Part shown: piece after piece, positions 44,329 to 53,104 of the stretch
Layout of the letters: each line of letters opens with the position of its first letter
How positions within the stretch are numbered: the first letter of the stretch is position 1
Assembly (NCBI RefSeq): GCF_900112425.1
Contig: NZ_FOLP01000001.1
Span: 1,030,082 to 1,094,081 of the forward strand
Direction: 5' to 3'
Source: Variovorax sp. OK212
GTDB lineage: Bacteria; Pseudomonadota; Gammaproteobacteria; Burkholderiales; Burkholderiaceae_C
Length of the DNA: 64,000 nucleotides
Program-made: the position numbers and the translations under genes
Notes under the pieces: generated by a model
Seen by the model: only the letters and a program-made list of their open reading frames with translations
The model's database searches: none
Told to the model about the DNA's origin: nothing

Positions 44329-45321
44329 ATGACCGCACCCTCAGCCACCCTTGCACTGCGCGTCGTCGAAGCGCGCGAACTGAATCCGCTGATCCGCATG
44401 CTGCGCCTGCGCGCCGACGACGCCCGCGCGCTGCCCGGCTTCGCGGCCGGCGCGCACATCCGCGTGCAGGTGTCGTTGCCCGACGGCAAGACCGACTGGC
44501 GCCACTATTCGCTCATCAACTTCGCGACCGCGCGCAACGCGACCAACGCGCCGACGGAATACGTGATTGCCGTGCGCAAGGAGGCCGAAGGCCGCGGCGG
44601 TTCGCGCTTCATGCACGAGCAGCTGAAAGAGGGCGATGCCCTGGCCATCGAAGCGCCGAAGAACGACTTTCCGCTGCACACTGGCCCCGGCGGCTCGGTG
44701 CTGGTGGCCGGCGGCATCGGCGTCACGCCGCTCGCCACCATGGCGGCCCGCCGCCGCGCGGAGGGCGCGCCCGTGCGCATGCACTACGCCGGCCGCAGCC
44801 GCGACCTGATGGCCTTCCTGCCCGAGCTGCAAGACCTGCTGGGCGACGACCTGCGCGTGCATGCCGACGCCGAGGCCGGCCGGCCGCTGGACATCGATGC
44901 GCTGCTCGACGGCGTACCGGCGGGCGACCGCCTCTACGTGTGCGGCCCCAAGGTCATGCTCGACGCCGTGCTCGAGCGTACGCAGGCGCGCGGCTGGGAG
45001 CACGACCGCGTGCACTTCGAACTGTTCACCGAGGTCGTCGCCGAGGCCGGCGACCAGCCCTTCGAGGTGGAACTGGCGCAGTCGGGCCAGCGCTTCACCG
45101 TGCCGGCCGACCAGAGCCTGCTCGACTGCCTGATCGGGCACGGCTGCGACCCGATGTTCGACTGCAAGCGCGGCGAATGCGGCGTGTGCGCCGTGCCCGT
45201 GCTCGAAGGCGAGATCGACCACCGCGACTACGTGCTGACCGCCCGCGAGAAGGCCGAGGGCACCGTCATGCAGATCTGCATCTCGCGCGCCAAGGGTGCG
45301 CGCCTGGTGCTCGACATCTGA
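44329..45321 (+). CDS. iadC: PDR/VanB-type reductase (FMN, NAD, plant-type 2Fe-2S), probable IadC
   Basis: A 330-residue class-IA-like oxygenase reductase: FMN region with RHYSLINF at about residue 58-70 (WRHYSLIN), NAD region GGIGVTPLATMA, and a C-terminal 2Fe-2S domain with C-x4-C-x2-C in FDCKRGECGVCAVPV and a last Cys in MQICISRA. It passes electrons from NADH to the Rieske oxygenase encoded next. It is the only such reductase visible, so it may serve both Rieske pairs. By position it fits IadC. Confidence 0.88.
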   Translation: MTAPSATLALRVVEARELNPLIRMLRLRADDARALPGFAAGAHIRVQVSLPDGKTDWRHYSLINFATARNATNAPTEYVIAVRKEAEGRGGSRFMHEQLKEGDALAIEAPKNDFPLHTGPGGSVLVAGGIGVTPLATMAARRRAEGAPVRMHYAGRSRDLMAFLPELQDLLGDDLRVHADAEAGRPLDIDALLDGVPAGDRLYVCGPKVMLDAVLERTQARGWEHDRVHFELFTEVVAEAGDQPFEVELAQSGQRFTVPADQSLLDCLIGHGCDPMFDCKRGECGVCAVPVLEGEIDHRDYVLTAREKAEGTVMQICISRAKGARLVLDI

Positions 45322-45340
45322 AGCCAGGAGCCACGAGACC

Positions 45341-46654
45341 ATGACCGCGTACCGAGACAACCCCGATGCGATCCGCGCGCTGGTGCAGAACGACCGGGTG
45401 CACCGCGACCTGTACACCAGCCAGGAGCTGTTCGAGCTGGAGCAGGAGCACTTCTTCGCCAACACCTGGAACTACGTCGGCCATGAGAGCCAGTTGCCCA
45501 AGCCCGGCGACTGGATCAGCAACGAGATCGCGGGCCGCCCGCTGATCATCGTGCGCCACTCCGACGGCAGCGTGCGCGCCATGATGAACCGCTGCGCCCA
45601 CAAGGGCTCGCGGCTGGTCAACGGGCCGTGCGGCAACACCGGCAAGTTCTTTCGCTGCCCGTACCACGCGTGGACCTTCAAGACCGACGGCGCGCCGCTG
45701 GCGATTCCGCTGAAGACGGGCTACGAGCACACGCAGCTGCAGGAGTGCGAGTCGGGCAAGGGCCTGACGCTGGTGAAGCACGTGCGCAGCCACCGCGGCT
45801 TCATCTTCGTGAAGATCAACGATGCGGGGCCGGACTTCGACGCGTACTTCGGCGATTCGCTGAGCTCCATCGACAACATGGCCGACCGCTCGCCCGAAGG
45901 CGAGCTCGAGATCGCGGGCGGCTGCCTGCGCTTCATGCACCAGTGCAACTGGAAGATGTTCGTCGAGAACCTCAACGACACCATGCACCCCATGGTGGCG
46001 CACGAGTCCTCCGCCGGCACCGCCAAGCGCATGTGGGCCGACCAGCCCGAGGACGCGCCCAAGCCCATGGCCGTGGAGCAGTTCGTGCCCTTCATGTCCG
46101 ACTACAAGTTCTTCGAGGACATGGGCATCCGCACCTACGACAACGGCCACAGCTTCACGGGCGTGCACTTCAGCATCCACAGCAAGTACAAGGCGATTCC
46201 CGCGTACGACGACGCCATGAAGGCGCGCTACGGCGAGGAGAAGACCGCGCAGATCCTGGGCATGGCGCGGCACAACACCGTGTACTACCCGAACCTGACG
46301 ATCAAGGGCGCGATCCAGGCGATCCGTGTGGTGACGCCGATCTCGGCCGACAGGACGCTGATCGAGAGCTGGACCTTCCGCCTGAAGGGCGCGCCGCCCG
46401 AGCTGCTGCAGCGCACCACCATGTACAACCGCCTGATCAACTCGCCGTTCTCGGTGGTGGGCCACGACGACCTGCAGGCCTACCGCGGCATGCAGGCCGG
46501 GCTGCACGCGAGCGGCAACGAATGGGTCAGCCTGCACCGCGACTACGACGCGTCGGAGCTGAAGGGCGGCGAGATCACCACCGGCGGCACCAGCGAGCTG
46601 CCGATGCGCAACCAGTACCGCAGCTGGGTGCAGCGCATGACGGAGACGATGTGA
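45341..46654 (+). CDS. iadD: Rieske aromatic-ring dioxygenase alpha subunit, probable IadD
   Basis: A 437-residue large subunit with a Rieske 2Fe-2S site (Cys85-His87 in NRCAHKGS; Cys106, His109 in CPYHAW) and a mononuclear iron site in NDTMHPMVAHES (His216, His221; Asp213 bridging). It hydroxylates an aromatic substrate with O2; in the iad locus this is indole-3-acetic acid, giving dioxindole-3-acetate, as I recall for the family. The ATG has an AGGAG-like site (AGCCAGGAG). It overlaps the beta subunit start by one base. Confidence 0.9.
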   Translation: MTAYRDNPDAIRALVQNDRVHRDLYTSQELFELEQEHFFANTWNYVGHESQLPKPGDWISNEIAGRPLIIVRHSDGSVRAMMNRCAHKGSRLVNGPCGNTGKFFRCPYHAWTFKTDGAPLAIPLKTGYEHTQLQECESGKGLTLVKHVRSHRGFIFVKINDAGPDFDAYFGDSLSSIDNMADRSPEGELEIAGGCLRFMHQCNWKMFVENLNDTMHPMVAHESSAGTAKRMWADQPEDAPKPMAVEQFVPFMSDYKFFEDMGIRTYDNGHSFTGVHFSIHSKYKAIPAYDDAMKARYGEEKTAQILGMARHNTVYYPNLTIKGAIQAIRVVTPISADRTLIESWTFRLKGAPPELLQRTTMYNRLINSPFSVVGHDDLQAYRGMQAGLHASGNEWVSLHRDYDASELKGGEITTGGTSELPMRNQYRSWVQRMTETM

Positions 46655-47166
46655 TGGCCGGCACCGACACCACCCGCCAGATCTCCCGCCAGATCACTCA
46701 GCAGGATCTGGTCGACTTCGTCGTGAACGAGGCGCACCTGCTCGACACGCGCCGCTACGAGGAATGGAACGCGCTCTTCACCGACGACGCGTTCTACTGG
46801 ATCCCGCTCGTGCCCGACCAGGAAGACGGCCTCAACCACACCTCGCACCTCTACGAGGACAAGCTGCTGCGCGATCTGCGCATCGAGCGTCTCAAGAGCC
46901 CGCGCGCCTTCTCGCAACAACCGGCCAGCCGCTGCCACCACCTGCTGCAGGTGCCGGTGGTCGAGCATTTCGACGCCGAGGCCCACAGCTTCGTGGTGCG
47001 CACCGCGTTCCACTACACCGAATCGCAGGGCGACGAGCTGCAGTTCTATGTCGGCACCTTCTTTCATCACCTCACGGTGCAGGACGGCGCGCTGCGCATG
47101 ACGCTCAAGCGCGTCAACCTGCTCAACTGCGACGCGGCCCTGCCGGCCGTGCAACTCTTCATCTAG
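46654..47166 (+). CDS. iadE: Rieske dioxygenase beta subunit, probable IadE
   Basis: A 170-residue small subunit of the SnoaL-like beta family: LVDFVVNEAHLLDTRRYEEWNALF, DDAFYWIPLVPDQED, LYEDKLLRDLRIERL and the closing RVNLLNCDAALPAVQLFI. It forms the alpha3beta3 oxygenase with the preceding subunit. Its start TGATG overlaps the alpha stop by one base, so synthesis is coupled. Confidence 0.92.
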   Translation: MAGTDTTRQISRQITQQDLVDFVVNEAHLLDTRRYEEWNALFTDDAFYWIPLVPDQEDGLNHTSHLYEDKLLRDLRIERLKSPRAFSQQPASRCHHLLQVPVVEHFDAEAHSFVVRTAFHYTESQGDELQFYVGTFFHHLTVQDGALRMTLKRVNLLNCDAALPAVQLFI

Positions 47167-47173
47167 GAACGCG

Positions 47174-48820
47174 ATGCACGATCTCTCCGTTCCCGCCACC
47201 GTCCACGGCGTCTTCCAGGCCACCGCGGCGCGCACGCCGCAGGCCGAGTTCCTGTTCACCGAATCGGTGACGGCCGCCGCCTACGGCATCGAGGCCGGCG
47301 CCATCCGCTGGGGCGAGGCTGCCGCGCAGATCGAACGCCTGCGCGCGGCCTATGCGCAGGCCGGCTACGGGCACGGCCACCGCGTCGGCCTGCTGCTGGA
47401 GAACCGGCCGGCCTTCATCTTTCATTGGCTCGCGCTGAACGCGCTGGGCGCCAGCGTGGTGCCGATCAATGCCGAGATGCGCTCGGCCGAGCTGGTCTAC
47501 CTGATCGGCCACAGCGAGATCGGGCTGGCCGTGACGCTGCCGGGCCGCGCCGCCGACCTGCTCGCCGCGGCGGCGCAGGCCGGCGTGGCTTTCGAGACCA
47601 TGGGCGCCGACGACGCCGTGCCGCCAGCGAAGACCGCCGCACCGCGCGCCCACGAACCCATCGGCGCCGACACCGAATGCGGGCTGCTCTACACCTCGGG
47701 CACCACGGGCCGACCCAAGGGTTGCATCCTGAGCAACGCCTACTTCCTGCGCGCCGGCGAGTGGTACGCCGCGCTCGACGGCGTGTGCAGCATCCGCCGG
47801 GACGCGGAACGCGTCATCACGCCGTTGCCGCTCAACCACATGAACGCGATGGCGTTCTCCACCATGGTGGTGCTGGTGGCCGGCGGCTGCCTGGTGCAAC
47901 TCGACCGCTTCCACCCCAGGAGCTGGCTGGCCAGCGCGAAGGAAAGCGGCGCGACCATCGTGCATTACCTGGGCGTGATGCCGGCCATGCTGCTGTCGGC
48001 CCCCGCGTCGCCGGCCGACGGCGACCACGCCATCCGTTGGGGCTTCGGTGCCGGCGTCGATCGCAAGAACCACGCGCCCTTCGAAGAACGCTTCGGCTTC
48101 CCGCTGGTCGAGGCCTGGGCCATGACCGAGACCGGCGCGGCCGCCTGCATCATGGCCAACCGCGAGCCGCGCCTGGTGGGCACCAGCTGCTTCGGGCGGC
48201 AGGAAGATTTCGTCGAGATCCGCCTGGTCGACGAAGCGGGCAACGACGCGGCCACCGACATGCCCGGTGAGCTGCTGGTGCGCTCGTCGGACCATGACCC
48301 GAAGCGCTACTTCTTCTCCGGTTACCTGAAGGACGACGAGGCCACGCGCGAGGCCTGGGCCGACGGCTGGTTCCACACCGGCGACCTGGTGCGCCGCGAC
48401 GCCGAAGGCAACTTCTTCTTCGTCGACCGCAAGAAGAACGTGATCCGCCGCAGCGGCGAGAACATCTCGGCCGTGGAGGTCGAGAGCGTGCTCAACCAGC
48501 ACCCGGCCGTGAAAGCCTCGGCCGTGGCCGCCACGCCCGACGCGGTGCGCGGCGACGAGGTGCTGGCCTGCATCGTGATGCACGAAGGCGCCGATGCCTC
48601 GCAGCCCGCGCAGACCGCGGCCAGCATCGTCGCGCACGCGCTGGCGCAGCTGGCGTACTACAAGGCGCCCGGCTACGTGGCCTTCGTCGATGCGCTGCCG
48701 CTCACGCCGTCGCAGAAGATCCAGCGCGGCCAGTTGCGCGAGATGGCGCAGTCGCTGCCGGGGCAGGGCCACTGCATCGACACCCGCGCGATGAAGAAAA
48801 GACAGGTAGGCCAGGCATGA
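47174..48820 (+). CDS. AMP-binding acid:CoA ligase 1
   Basis: A 548-residue acyl-adenylate-forming enzyme with the AMP-binding loop [14 protein letters not shown], the A5-like AWAMTETGAA and the C-terminal hinge DRKKNVIRRSGENIS and KIQRGQLRE. It forms CoA esters of an aryl or cyclic acid. In this operon the likely acid is the oxygenated IAA product (inference). It starts 7 bp after the beta subunit and overlaps the thiolase-like gene by four bases. Confidence 0.92.
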   Translation: MHDLSVPATVHGVFQATAARTPQAEFLFTESVTAAAYGIEAGAIRWGEAAAQIERLRAAYAQAGYGHGHRVGLLLENRPAFIFHWLALNALGASVVPINAEMRSAELVYLIGHSEIGLAVTLPGRAADLLAAAAQAGVAFETMGADDAVPPAKTAAPRAHEPIGADTECGLLYTSGTTGRPKGCILSNAYFLRAGEWYAALDGVCSIRRDAERVITPLPLNHMNAMAFSTMVVLVAGGCLVQLDRFHPRSWLASAKESGATIVHYLGVMPAMLLSAPASPADGDHAIRWGFGAGVDRKNHAPFEERFGFPLVEAWAMTETGAAACIMANREPRLVGTSCFGRQEDFVEIRLVDEAGNDAATDMPGELLVRSSDHDPKRYFFSGYLKDDEATREAWADGWFHTGDLVRRDAEGNFFFVDRKKNVIRRSGENISAVEVESVLNQHPAVKASAVAATPDAVRGDEVLACIVMHEGADASQPAQTAASIVAHALAQLAYYKAPGYVAFVDALPLTPSQKIQRGQLREMAQSLPGQGHCIDTRAMKKRQVGQA

Positions 48821-49989
48821 CGAAGCGGCGACTTTCCTACGAAGGCGTCGCGGTCGCGGTGCCCGTCACCGTGCCCTACGTGCGCTATTCCACGCGCACC
48901 GCGCACTGGTTCATCGGCCAGGCCCTCGAGGCGCTGGTCGAGGCCAGCGGCGTGGCCAAGGAGCAGATCGACGGCCTGTGCCTCAGCAGCTTCTCGCTCG
49001 CGCCCGACACGGCCGTGGGCGTCACGCAGCACCTGGGCCTGTCGCCGCGCTGGCTCGACCATGTGCCGACCGGCGGCGCGTCGGGCGTGATGTGCCTGCG
49101 CCGTGCGGCCCGCGCGGTGCAGGCGGGCGACGCCGACATCGTGGCCTGCGTGGGTGCCGACACCAACCACGTCGACTCCTTCCGCCAGACGCTCGGCAGC
49201 TTCAGCAACTTCGCGCGCGACGCCAGCTACCCCTACGGCTCCGGCGGGCCCAACTCCATCTTCGCGTTCATCACCGCCAACTACATGCGCACCTACGGTG
49301 TGCAGCGCGAAGACTTCGGCCGCATCTGCGTGGACCAGCGCACCAACGCGCTGGGCAACCCGAACGCGATGTTCAAGAAGGCGCTCACGCTCGACGAGTA
49401 CATGGCCGCGCGCCCCATCTCCGACCCGATCCACCTGTTCGACTGCGTCATGCCCTGCGCGGGCGCCGACGCCTTCCTGGTGATGAGCGAGGAGCGCGCG
49501 CGCGACCTGGGGCTGGCGCACGTGGTGATCCGCGGTGCCATCGAGCGCCACAACGCCTACGCCGAAGACCCGGTGATGGTGCAGGGCGGCTGGCGCAAGG
49601 ACCGCGACGACCTCTACGCGCAGGCCGGCGTGCGGCCCGCCGCGCTCGACTTCGTGCAGACCTACGACGACTACCCCGTCATCGTGATGATGCAGTTCGA
49701 GGACCTGGGCTTCTGCGAGAAGGGCGAGGGCTCGGCCTTCGTGCAGGCCAACACCATGACCTTCGACGGCAGCTTTCCGAACAACACGAGCGGCGGGCAG
49801 CTGTCCGCAGGGCAGGCCGGTGCGGCCGGCGGCTTCCTCGGCATGGTCGAGGCGATTCGCCAGCTGACCGGCGAAGCAGGCCAACGCACGGTGCCCGACG
49901 CGCGGCTCGGCCTTGTCGCCGGCTTCGGCATGGTGACCTACGACCGCTGCCTGTGCACAGGCGCCGTCATCCTCGGGAGACCGGAATGA
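48817..49989 (+). CDS. Thiolase-fold protein without catalytic Cys and His (SCP2/Ltp2-like)
   Basis: A 390-residue thiolase-superfamily protein. Where the acylated Cys is expected the sequence reads VPTGGASG (Gly at about residue 87) and where the His motif is expected it reads GGQLSAGQAGAAGG, so it cannot be a normal thiolase. Tyrosines are present in FVQTYDDYP and MVTYDRCLC. Such proteins paired with an OB-fold/DUF35 partner act as retro-aldolases on steroid CoA esters; the partner is encoded next. It overlaps the CoA ligase by ATGA. Confidence 0.88.
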   Translation: MTKRRLSYEGVAVAVPVTVPYVRYSTRTAHWFIGQALEALVEASGVAKEQIDGLCLSSFSLAPDTAVGVTQHLGLSPRWLDHVPTGGASGVMCLRRAARAVQAGDADIVACVGADTNHVDSFRQTLGSFSNFARDASYPYGSGGPNSIFAFITANYMRTYGVQREDFGRICVDQRTNALGNPNAMFKKALTLDEYMAARPISDPIHLFDCVMPCAGADAFLVMSEERARDLGLAHVVIRGAIERHNAYAEDPVMVQGGWRKDRDDLYAQAGVRPAALDFVQTYDDYPVIVMMQFEDLGFCEKGEGSAFVQANTMTFDGSFPNNTSGGQLSAGQAGAAGGFLGMVEAIRQLTGEAGQRTVPDARLGLVAGFGMVTYDRCLCTGAVILGRPE

Positions 49990-50068
49990 TGTACCCCCAC
50001 GTTCGCCGCTTCGCGGCTGCTCTGCCCCCCGAGGGGGCCGCGCGCCTGCCTTGGGGCGGCCCGGCGGA
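49990..50068 (+). repeat. Intergenic palindromic repeat, copy A
   Basis: About 80 bp from TACCCCCACG through CTGCCCCCCGAGGGGG to GGGCGGCCCGGCGG, filling the gap before the OB-fold/SDR gene. The same arrangement is seen in reverse at 61376-61455. Its end (GGAGG) supplies the ribosome binding site of the next gene. It resembles a dispersed Comamonadaceae intergenic repeat that I recall but cannot verify here. Confidence 0.65.
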
Positions 50069-50074
50069 GGCGCC

Positions 50075-51328
50075 ATGACCATGCCCCTGATGCGCCCCCC
50101 GCGCAAGAACCCGGTGCTGCGCACCCGGCAGATGAACCTGCCGCCCGGCGCGCGCGGCCGCGTGGCGCTCGGCCTCACGGCCGCCGCCGCCGAAGGCCGC
50201 TTCGAGCTGCAGACCTGCGACGACTGCGGCACGGTGCAGTACCCGCCGCGCGAGGTCTGCCACAAGTGCCTTTCGGCCGCGCTGCGCTGGCGCGAACAGA
50301 GCGGCGAGGGCGCGCTGCTCGGCAGCACCACGCTGCACCACAGCAACGACCTGTTCTTTCGCGAACGGCTGCCCTGGCGGCTGGGGCTGGTGCACCTCGA
50401 TGCCGGCCCCACGCTCATGGTCCACCTGCACGGCGAGGTCGGCGATGCGCCCACGCGCGTGCGTGTCGGCGCCCGCCTCGACCGCGCGGGCCAGGCCGTT
50501 CTCATTGGTTTTCCGAATGAAGGGAGTGCCCATATGGCCGACGACAAGATGCTGCGCGAGATGACCAGCGACCCCAAGTTCCGCAAGGCGCTGGTGACCG
50601 ACGGCAAGACCGAGACCGGCCAGGCCATCGTGCGTGCGCTGGTGAAGGCCGGCGCCGACATCGTCTGGGTCGGCCATGCCGAACCCTGGAAGAAGATGGG
50701 CGACGGGCTCGACGACATCGCGGCGCTGCCGCAGGTCACGCTGGTGCCGCTGGACCTCACCAACGGCCGCCAGGTGACGGAGCTGGCCGGCTCCATCGGC
50801 GGCAAGGTCGACATCGTGATCAACAACGCCGAGGTGCACCGCACCTTCGGCATCGGCGCGCGGCGCGGCACCGACGTGGCCAAGGCCGAGATGGACATCA
50901 ACTACTTCGGCCTGCTGCGCCTGGCGCAGGAGTTCGGCCCGGCGCTGAAGGGCCGCTCGGCCGACGGCGAGACGGGCGCGACCGCGTGGGTCAACCTGCT
51001 GTCGATCTACGCGCTCAGCAACTTCCCGCCGCACGGCACCTTCAGCGCGTCGAAGGCCGCGGCGCATTCGCTGGCCCAGTGCCTGCGCGCCGAGATGCGA
51101 CCGGCGGGCATCCGCGTGATCAACGTGTTCCCCGGCCCCATCGACGACGAATGGAACCAGCACACGCCGCCGCCCAAGCTCGCGCCGGCCACGCTGGCCA
51201 ACGCCATCGTGAAGGCGCTGCGCGACGGCGTGGAAGACGTGTACCCCGGCGACGTGGCGCAGGAGTGGCTGGAGCGCTGGCGCGACAACCCGAAGGTGCT
51301 CGAGCGCGAACTGGCCGCCGGCGGCTGA
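50075..51328 (+). CDS. Zn-ribbon/OB-fold (DUF35) domain fused to a degenerate SDR domain
   Basis: 417 residues in one frame. Residues 40-145 form a DUF35-type zinc ribbon (Cys48, 51, 62, 65 in CDDCGTVQY and VCHKC) plus OB fold, the usual partner of thiolase-like proteins. From about 154 an SDR domain follows, but its dinucleotide motif reads VTDGKTETGQ and the Y-x3-K site reads FSASK (Phe for Tyr), so catalysis by the SDR part is doubtful. A good internal ribosome site and ATG lie at 50521-50536. Start by GGAGG at 50066. Confidence 0.88.
   Translation: MTMPLMRPPRKNPVLRTRQMNLPPGARGRVALGLTAAAAEGRFELQTCDDCGTVQYPPREVCHKCLSAALRWREQSGEGALLGSTTLHHSNDLFFRERLPWRLGLVHLDAGPTLMVHLHGEVGDAPTRVRVGARLDRAGQAVLIGFPNEGSAHMADDKMLREMTSDPKFRKALVTDGKTETGQAIVRALVKAGADIVWVGHAEPWKKMGDGLDDIAALPQVTLVPLDLTNGRQVTELAGSIGGKVDIVINNAEVHRTFGIGARRGTDVAKAEMDINYFGLLRLAQEFGPALKGRSADGETGATAWVNLLSIYALSNFPPHGTFSASKAAAHSLAQCLRAEMRPAGIRVINVFPGPIDDEWNQHTPPPKLAPATLANAIVKALRDGVEDVYPGDVAQEWLERWRDNPKVLERELAAGG
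50521..50536 (+). promoter_or_regulatory. Internal ribosome binding site and ATG inside the fused OB-SDR gene
   Basis: AGGGAG (50521-50526) lies 7 bases before an in-frame ATG (50534-50536) at the OB/SDR junction. An out-of-frame TGA (50518-50520) just before it looks like a former stop. A separate SDR polypeptide of 264 residues could be made from here. Confidence 0.6.
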
Positions 51329-51345
51329 GCAAAAGGAAGCACACG

Positions 51346-52158
51346 ATGACAACGACAACCGAACTCATGTCCGCCGCCGAGATCCTCGGCGGCCTGGTGA
51401 CGGCCATGGCCAGCGGGCGCATCCGCGTGATCGACCTCACGCAGACGCTCACGCCCGAGTTCCCGCAGATCGCATTGCCGCCCGAAATGGGGCAGTGCTG
51501 GCCCTTTCGCATCGAGGAAGTGTCGAAGTACGACGAGCGCGGCCCGGGCTGGTACTGGAACAACTTCTCCTGCGGCGAGCACACGGGCACGCACTTCGAC
51601 GCACCGATCCACTGGATCTCGGGCCGTGACCTGCCGAACAACTCGGTCGACACGATTCCGGTGCAGCACTTCGTGGCCCCGGCCTGCGTGATCGACTGCT
51701 CGGCCGACGTGCAATCGAACGACGACTACCTGCTGAGCGTGGCCGACATCGAGCGCTACGAAGCGGCGCACGGCCGCATCCCGAAGGGCGCGTGGGTGCT
51801 GATGCGCACCGACTGGTCCAAGCGCAGCGACCCCGAGGCCTACCAGAACTTCGACGAGACCGGCCAGCACACGCCGGGCCCGAGCACCGAGGCCGTGCGC
51901 TTCCTGGTGGAGCAGCGCGACGTGCTGGGCTTCGGCTCGGAAGCCATCGGCACCGACGCCGGGCAGGGCTACCACCTTCGCCCGCCGTACCCGTGCCACT
52001 ACTACATGCACGGCGCGGGCCGCTACGGCCTGCAGTGCCTGAGCAACCTCGACCTGCTGCCACCGGCCGGCGCGGTGCTGATCTGCCCGCCGCTGAAGAT
52101 CGAGAAGGGCAGCGGAAGTCCGCTGCGCGTGCTGGCGCTGGTGGGAGCTTCGCTGTGA
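51346..52158 (+). CDS. Cyclase-family metal hydrolase, isatin-hydrolase-like
   Basis: A 270-residue member of the cyclase/kynurenine-formamidase superfamily with the metal site in GEHTGTHFDAPIHW (H-x3-H-x-D-x3-H) and the C-terminal LICPPLKIEKGSGSPLRVLAL. Isatin hydrolase, known from IAA-degrading Bradyrhizobium, belongs to this fold with the same HTGTHxDAPxH motif, so isatin to isatinate is the likeliest reaction. It is a distant relative of kynB at 2148. AAAAGGAAG precedes the ATG. Confidence 0.85.
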   Translation: MTTTTELMSAAEILGGLVTAMASGRIRVIDLTQTLTPEFPQIALPPEMGQCWPFRIEEVSKYDERGPGWYWNNFSCGEHTGTHFDAPIHWISGRDLPNNSVDTIPVQHFVAPACVIDCSADVQSNDDYLLSVADIERYEAAHGRIPKGAWVLMRTDWSKRSDPEAYQNFDETGQHTPGPSTEAVRFLVEQRDVLGFGSEAIGTDAGQGYHLRPPYPCHYYMHGAGRYGLQCLSNLDLLPPAGAVLICPPLKIEKGSGSPLRVLALVGASL

Positions 52159-52185
52159 GTTCCCTCTGCCGTGTTGGCTTTGGCT

Positions 52186-52279
52186 CCTTCTCCCGCTTGC
52201 GGGAGAAGGCGGGGGATGAGGGCTCTGCACATTGCGCGCACCCTCACCCCAATCCTCTCCCGCGTGCGGGAGAGGGGGC
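52186..52279. repeat. Double-hairpin REP-like element
   Basis: Two perfect hairpins, CCTTCTCCCG-CTTG-CGGGAGAAGG (52186-52209) and CCTCTCCCG-CGTG-CGGGAGAGG (52254-52275), flank GGGGATGAGGG and CCCTCACCCC, which pair with each other. The whole is a large imperfect palindrome in a 148-bp gap within the operon. This is a type of dispersed repeat common in proteobacterial genomes. Confidence 0.8.
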
Positions 52280-52306
52280 AAGACAGGCAAGACAGGGAGG
52301 CCGGGC

Positions 52307-53041
52307 ATGAGCAACGCAGCACCCAAGGTCGCGGCCGTCACGGGCGGTAGCGCCGGCATCGGCAAGGCCATCTGCGAAGACCTGCTCGCGCAGGGCTACG
52401 AGGTGGTGTCGCTCGCGCGCCGCAAGGCCGAGATCGATCACCCGAAATTGCACAGCATCGAAGCCGACCTGAGCGACCGCGCCGCGACCGGCGAGGCCGT
52501 GCGCGAGCTGGTCGAACGCTTTGCGCCGACCACCATCGTGCACAACGCCGGCGTGATCCGCGCGGCGCTGCTGCCCGACGTGAAGCTCGACGACCTCGAC
52601 GCGCTGGTCGACCTGCACCTGGGTTGTGCCATCCAGCTCGTGCAAGGTGCGCTGCCCGCCATGCGTGCACAGCGCTTCGGCCGCGTGGTGCTGCTGTCGT
52701 CGCGCGCCGCGCTGGGCCTGGCCACACGCACCAGCTACTCGGCCACCAAGGCCGGCATGCTGGGCATGGCGCGCACCTGGGCGCTGGAGCTCGCGGCCGA
52801 TGGCATCACGGTGAACGTGGTGGCCCCGGGACCGATCCGCACCGACATGTTCTACGACGTCGTCGAGGCCGGCAGCGAGAAGGAACGCGCGCTCGCCGCC
52901 TCGGTGCCCGTCAAGCGCCTGGGCGAGTCGGCCGACGTGGCACGGGCCGTGCGTTTCTTTGCCGACGCCGACAACAGCTTCGTCACCGGCCAGGTGCTTT
53001 ACGTGTGCGGCGGCACCAGCGTCGGCAGCCTGGCCCTCTGA
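52307..53041 (+). CDS. Short-chain dehydrogenase/reductase
   Basis: A 244-residue classical SDR with an intact TGGSAGIG cofactor site, HNAGVI, and the S-Y-K triad in LLSSRAALG and TSYSATKAG. It oxidises or reduces a hydroxy/keto pair; in the operon a dioxindole- or isatin-type alcohol is conceivable but not shown. ATG at 52307, after GGGAGG. It follows the REP-like element. Confidence 0.92.
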   Translation: MSNAAPKVAAVTGGSAGIGKAICEDLLAQGYEVVSLARRKAEIDHPKLHSIEADLSDRAATGEAVRELVERFAPTTIVHNAGVIRAALLPDVKLDDLDALVDLHLGCAIQLVQGALPAMRAQRFGRVVLLSSRAALGLATRTSYSATKAGMLGMARTWALELAADGITVNVVAPGPIRTDMFYDVVEAGSEKERALAASVPVKRLGESADVARAVRFFADADNSFVTGQVLYVCGGTSVGSLAL

Positions 53042-53104
53042 ATATTTCTGTCCCCTGATACCTGCTTTCCCACGTTCGTCCAAAACCATCACTGGAGCAT
53101 CGCC

